A model generated the notes under the pieces. The model worked only from the letters and a program-made list of their open reading frames with translations. It had not been told where the DNA came from and did not search any database. Shown here piece after piece: positions 59,701-64,000 of a DNA stretch of 64,000 nt; within the stretch, counting starts at the first letter, position 1, and each line of letters starts with the position of its first letter. A program made the translations under genes and the position numbers. Origin of the DNA: Euryodendron excelsum (lineage: Eukaryota; Streptophyta; Magnoliopsida; Ericales; Pentaphylacaceae); NCBI GenBank assembly GCA_033060915.1, contig CM065389.1, forward strand, positions 19,151,501-19,215,500, written 5' to 3'.

Positions 59701-61584
59701 CAGTCTTCGCTTTAGTCTTCGAGAGTTTTGTCTTGGTCTTCGAGAGCTTCGAGTTGCAGCAATCCAAGTCTTCAATGGAGGATTGGAGTGTATAGGGGTG
59801 TGTATGAGTGTATAGGAGGCTAGGGTTTGTGTATGGTGGCTAGGGTTTGGAAAACCTAGAGAAGCTAGGGTTTAGGGAGGCTACGAGCTCTGTATATCGA
59901 ATATTAGGGTTTTCAGATTGAGTTTGCGGACCTCCTTCACGCTGGAAGAGGGTCTGTATTTATAGAAATGGGATAGACCTGGCGCCTGTTGTAGTGGCGC
60001 TAGGCCAAATTTCCTCTTGGCGCCACTAAGAGTGGTGCTAATCAGTTAGGATAGTTTTGAGGTCGGCAAACAACGTATCTTGGGAAGATTTGGGTGCCTG
60101 TACTAGTGACTACCATGCAATTTTTAGCCTGACTTAACTAGGAGTGACTCCGAAAAGTCTGTGAAAATGATTTTAGGGATTGGGAATGGCCCAGAAGGCC
60201 GGGAAAGGGAAGGAACACTTGGAACAATCTCCCGGAGGTATTTGACTTGAAAAATGAGGATATGATGTGTCGGAAGGGTTGATCGGGCTATTAGGGTCAA
60301 AACGGTTAACCGGGCTTGAAAGCTGCCGAGATGGACTCGGAACGTACCGGAAAAAGACTTGAGATTTGGAAACATTACTCAGAATGTTCCCAAAGGTTGC
60401 CGGTTTGATACTGAGAGCCGGTGTGGTCGGAAGAGGCGACCGGCCCGCCAGGGGCAAAATGGTCATTTCGTGCCGGGTTTGCCGGAATTGACTCGAAATG
60501 ATGCGAAAAGATAAAGGAAGGTTGGGAATACTATAAGAAGCATTCTTGAGAGATTACCAGTTTGATACCCAGGGCCAGTGTGGTTACCGAGGCATTCGGA
60601 TACGTAGGGGCAAAATGGTCATCTTGACCGAAAAGTCTCAGAATTGACCCGAAACTGACTGGAGGGCACCTAATCATGTTGGATCATCTCTGGGATGATC
60701 TAGGAAGGGTGGACTTGCTATTTTGAGAACTTAGGTGTGCTCTCAAGAAACGTGCCGAAAAATGGCCCTAGGGGCAGTTTGGTCATTTTTCACTGAAGTG
60801 GGCTAGCAGGTACCAGTGTTGACCTGGGTTTTGAGTGTTTCCGCCACTCTGACAGCGGTCCCGTGATACAAGGGTTTGTTGGCAATTCCCTATATCGACC
60901 TGTTTATGAGTATTTCCGCTACTCTGACGGTTACGATCTTTACGAGTACTTCCACTACTCTGATTGTTCGTGATCATTCCTGAGACTGCCTAATCTCGGG
61001 AAGCTGCTAAAGGGACTTAGCGCCTGAGAATCAACTTTCTCGGAAGGCATTCCTAAACGGACATTTCTGCATTGGCTAGCTAGCAGGCGCCAAAGGTGGA
61101 CCATTCTACCATCTAGGGGACTTGGGGTCTCGTCTCGATCAATATGTTTAAAGGGACTTACCGTTCCGAAGAGATTTTCTTTGGAAAATGAGCCAGATTG
61201 GTTGGAATTACCGTCTCGAGAAATCAACTGTCTCGAGAGAGGGATTAGAATTGAAAATGGAAAGGGGACTTATCGTCTTCGGAAAGACGTGCCTGATAGG
61301 ATTGGAAAAGGACTTACCATCTTTGGAAAGACGTTCTTGATTTGGAATTGGAAAGGGGACTTACCGTCTTCGGAAAGACGCGCCTGTTGGAACTGGACCG
61401 AACAATGCCCCTAGGGGCATTTTCGTCATTTTGCCTCTATTTAGGCCTGGCGGGGCCCGTGAAGCGATGAATAGGCAGGATTAGACTTAAAGAATTGATT
61501 TCGATTGGAATACATCTATATTGACTTGACCACAAGTCTAGACGGACTGTAGACTGCTGAGCGATCAAAAATGGGGTGCTTACA
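56760..61584 (-). mobile_element. LTR L6, 3' LTR of E3
   Basis: The best-preserved giant LTR: 4,825 bases from tgtcgcaccca (56,760) to ggggtgcttaca (61,584), an imperfect TGT..GCACCC terminal inverted repeat. The parts in plus-strand order are the U5 end, conserved island (57,505-57,582), purine-rich degenerate repeats (57,600-58,500), hairpin modules (59,085-59,240), TATA box (59,954-59,965, -), GGCGCC motifs (59,979-60,040) and U3. The polypurine tract at 61,585 shows it is the 3' LTR of a minus-strand element. Confidence 0.88.
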
Positions 61585-61604
61585 GCTGCCCCTCTTTTTC
61601 TGTC
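61585..61604 (-). promoter_or_regulatory. Polypurine tract of E3
   Basis: The minus strand reads gacagaaaaagaggggcagc directly before the LTR start TGTAAGCACC. Plus-strand DNA synthesis would start here. Confidence 0.7.
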
Positions 61605-62861
61605 TTTTCTTTTCGAAGACAGAAAACAATAAAGTAAGAGTCCCATGTTGACTGCGAGGCAGTCGGAGGGACGAACTTTGAAAATATTTCAACAACCGAG
61701 GTTCGAAAATGGATATTGGCCCCAAAAGGCCTTCAAAAACGAGTTTTGGCAGGAAAAAGAGCAAAACTGCCCGGAAGTTGGAAACTGGTGCCACTAGGAC
61801 TAGCACCCTTGGCAGAAAAGGCTTGGCGCCTCTGCTAGTGGCGCCAGGCTTGGGAACAAAACCAAAAAATTTTCTAGTTCGAACACTTGCAATATTTTGG
61901 AAGATTTTTGCAAATCCAAGAGACATTGCGAGAAAACCGACTTGAACATTGGAGGGGCACCTCTTGGAGACCACGGGTGATTGCCGAAAGGAGACCACGT
62001 CGCCGAAAAAGTCGTCGAAAGAGAAGATTTCGCCAGAGAACTCCAAAAAGTGAGTTTTCAAATTTTTGTTGATTTTGTTCTGTAGAATTTCGTTTGAACC
62101 ATATGAATAGTAAAAATTGATGTTTTGATATGTTTTGAACACTATGGTGATGTTATTTTTGCATTTTGGTGCTTGTTTGATTGAATTTGAGTGATTTTAC
62201 ATGATTGTGTGAAGAGGGTTTTCTGCAGGAATTGGGGGTTTGTTCCTACATGCTTGGGCATTAGGTTTTTTGGCTAGACTTTTATGTAGTGTGCCCTAGA
62301 AAAATGTGTTTAACAACTGTGTGAAGTTTCGCGATTTTTTAAAAACTTGGTGACTTTTTGATTTTTTGAAAAATAGAAAAATATTTAAAACATTAAGAAA
62401 ATCAAGAAAACTTGAGAGATGGATGAAATTTTTAGAGTTTGAAATTTGGAAAAATATTGAAATATTTTAGAAAACATTTGAGGTGATTTTGAAAAATAAA
62501 ACATATGTTTTGAAAATTTCAAAAAATTGAAGAGTGTGCTCGAGTGCTGATGTTATGCGATTGTAACGTTGTGAAGTGCACGTTTTGTGTTTTGTGTTGA
62601 TATCCTGGGTGTTGTAGGGACCATTTTTAAATGAGAATCTGCCAAAATTTTTAGAAATTAGGGAAAGAGTTAGAAAAGGTTTTAGAAATAAAATCTTTTT
62701 GAAGGTAAAAGACAGAAAACCCTTGAGATTTGATTTGAAGTTAGAAAATCAAAAGGTGTATGTAGGAAATTTGTTTTGAATTATCATTTAAAATCTTTTT
62801 ATTAGTATTTATCTTTTTTGTTTGTATATTAATACCTTTTACCTTGACTTACCTTTTCAGG
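61605..62861 (+). promoter_or_regulatory. Upstream region and likely 5' UTR intron of the antisense ORF
   Basis: About 1.26 kb between the polypurine tract and the PMD ORF. A good donor (gtgagt at 62,050) and an acceptor (ccttttcag ending 62,860) would remove an 811-base intron just before the ATG. Before the donor, 61,787-61,852 carries 'ggcgcctctgctagtggcgc', the same motif type found upstream of the LTR TATA boxes. This suggests a promoter for the antisense ORF; no TATA box is certain. Confidence 0.45.
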
Positions 62862-63633
62862 ATGGTAGATGTAGGTGATGATGATTTTGAGGGGAGACGC
62901 CGCTCAGGGAAGGCGGCTCAGACAAATTCCACCAATGGCTCTAGTCGATCTAGGGGTAGCCGATGGTCTACTGGGCAGGCAGCGTCTAGTTAAAGTGACC
63001 AGGGGAGTGGGCCACCTGTCGATCCCTTTCCTCCAATTGAGTAGGCTTTTGTAGAGGAGATTGGCGCAGAGGAGGAGGTATCGGGTCTAGGCGACCAGGT
63101 CACTGGCTATGGGAGAGCCTCCTCTAAGCACAGGCAGACGGATGCCGACTTGGGAGATCTGCAGGTTCCAGATGTTCCACCACTCACGGATCTGGCTTAC
63201 CACCTCAGTGTATACTCCAAACAGCATCTGCCCCCTCCGCAGGTACACACAACTTTTAGAGGGGCTATTCATCAGGTCTTCGTGACTATACAGCGAGCTG
63301 CCTCATCGTATCGTGCATTCTTGGCTGAGATCGGATTCAGAGCCTTCATGGGATTACAAGTTAACCGCCTGAACCGGCATTTGGTACTGGCACTGGTTGA
63401 GCAGTGGTTTGAAGAGACCGGGACCTTCCATTTTGTCGACTTTGAGTTAGGCCCTACTCCCTTGGATTGGGCGATCATCACAGGGCTTTCCTTCGTTGGC
63501 CGGCGGATCACTCTACAATCAGTCAGTAGAGACGAGGCATGCATTTTGCTGGACTTGCCTCCTCCTGAGCGTTCTGCCTTCCTAGTCTCTTGGATCAGTC
63601 AGGATGACCGTACTTTTGCTGCTGAGCCATCGC
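62862..63633 (+). pseudogene. Antisense plant-mobile-domain (PMD) ORF of E3, 5' part
   Basis: The frame starts at ATG 62,862 (MVDVGDDDFEGRRRSG, a basic/acidic low-complexity N-terminus). TAA at 62,991 and TAG at 63,042 break it, and then it is open from 63,045 through the PMD fold. Diagnostic phrases are FRAFMGLQVNRLNRHLVLAL, VEQWFEETGTFHF and PLDWAIITGLSFVGRRI. These match the aminotransferase-like PMD of plant MAIN/MAIL proteins and of extra ORFs in Ty3/gypsy elements. It lies antisense to the element, between pol and the 3' LTR. LTR L7 cuts it at 63,634; the C-terminal part is seen in sister copies (25,938-26,489 and 12,477-12,560). The role in the element is unknown. Confidence 0.8.
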
Positions 63634-64000
63634 TGTAAGCACCCCATTTTTGACCGCTCGGCAGTCTACACTCCGTCCAGACTTGTTTTCAAGTCATTGT
63701 GGGCATATTCCAATCGAAACCAATTCTCTAGGTTCAAATTCCATCTTTCCATCGCTTCGCGGGCCTGTCAGGCCCAAATGGAAGGAAAATGACCAAAATG
63801 CCCTTAGGGGCATTGTCCTTTCTTATTCCAATTCCAATCCCTCTCTCGAGACAGTCTGAGTAGCAAAACTACTCACAGAACAGTTGGAGTAACGGAAATA
63901 CTCACAAAACCGTTAGAGTGGCGGAAACACTCAAAACCCAGGCACTTCTCTTCGAAGACGGTAAGACCCCTTTCCAATCCCACTCTCGAGACAGTTTATT
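63634..64000 (+). mobile_element. Start of LTR L7 (plus sense), runs off the window
   Basis: tgtaagcaccccatttttg begins a U3 in plus orientation, inserted into the PMD ORF of E3. It contains three copies of a 'gttrgagtrrcggaaayactc' unit (63,850-63,940). The left flank is atcgc (63,629-63,633), the expected target duplication. Confidence 0.8.

Noticed and set aside
61516..62142. 208-codon minus-strand ORF at the start of E3's internal region
   Set aside because: It begins inside the LTR terminus, overlaps the polypurine tract, and has no gag or pol motif. It also overlaps the likely 5' UTR of the antisense ORF.

Overview
The window is nuclear DNA of a flowering plant with a repeat-rich genome. 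The signs are spliced genes with GT-AG introns, a chloroplast-targeted chlorophyll-synthesis gene copy, nested Ty3/gypsy LTR retrotransposons of the Tat/Ogre type, hAT-type MITEs and AT-rich intergenic DNA. I cannot name the species. Only one intact host gene is visible, a BTB/POZ protein gene at 40.4-43.4 kb (+). Next to it, on the minus strand at 45.4-49.6 kb, lies a nine-exon copy of chlorophyllide a oxygenase (CAO) that is clearly dead: it has stops, frameshifts and a hAT-like MITE in exon 2.

Left block, 1-36.9 kb: nested copies of one LTR family with very large LTRs (about 4.5-4.8 kb). In transcription sense each begins TGTAAGCACCCC, has a TATA box about 1.6 kb in, then a G-poor leader of about 3 kb, and ends GGGTGCGACA. 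I call the copies L1 to L7, and a shorter diverged relative L8. L1 (minus) is split by an opposite-strand solo LTR (L2) and by an unrelated solo LTR. L1 is probably the 3' LTR of element E1, whose 5' LTR is L4; between them are L3, the end of an antisense plant-mobile-domain (PMD) ORF and a decayed gag, but no recognisable pol. E1 sits inside an older relative, E2, whose 5' LTR is L5. L5 holds a captured PMD-ORF fragment and a 1.9 kb foreign insertion. Beyond the 5' end of L5 its terminal ~0.75 kb is repeated four more times, each with ~0.2 kb of flank, as a ~1 kb tandem array (31.1-35.1 kb). An inverted copy of the flank and the diverged LTR L8 follow.

Gene island, 36.9-51.8 kb: three degenerate tandem copies of the BTB gene's first exon lie 3 kb upstream of the real gene. 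Several foldback MITEs, the BTB gene (with a hAT transposase remnant in intron 2), the CAO pseudogene and AT-rich spacer make up the rest.

Right block, 51.8-64 kb: a different, short-LTR Tat-lineage Ty3/gypsy element (E4, plus strand) shows gag, protease, reverse transcriptase, RNase H and a second RNase H. It carries many stops and both the protease and RT catalytic aspartates are changed. It is cut in its second RNase H by a giant-LTR element (E3, minus strand; 3' LTR L6). The start of E3's internal region shows the polypurine tract and an antisense PMD ORF with its own likely 5' UTR intron. That ORF is broken by the start of another LTR (L7, plus) which runs off the window.

All calls come from reading the sequence. 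Family names rest on remembered motif patterns, not on searches, and LTR breakpoints given with 'about' are alignment estimates by eye.
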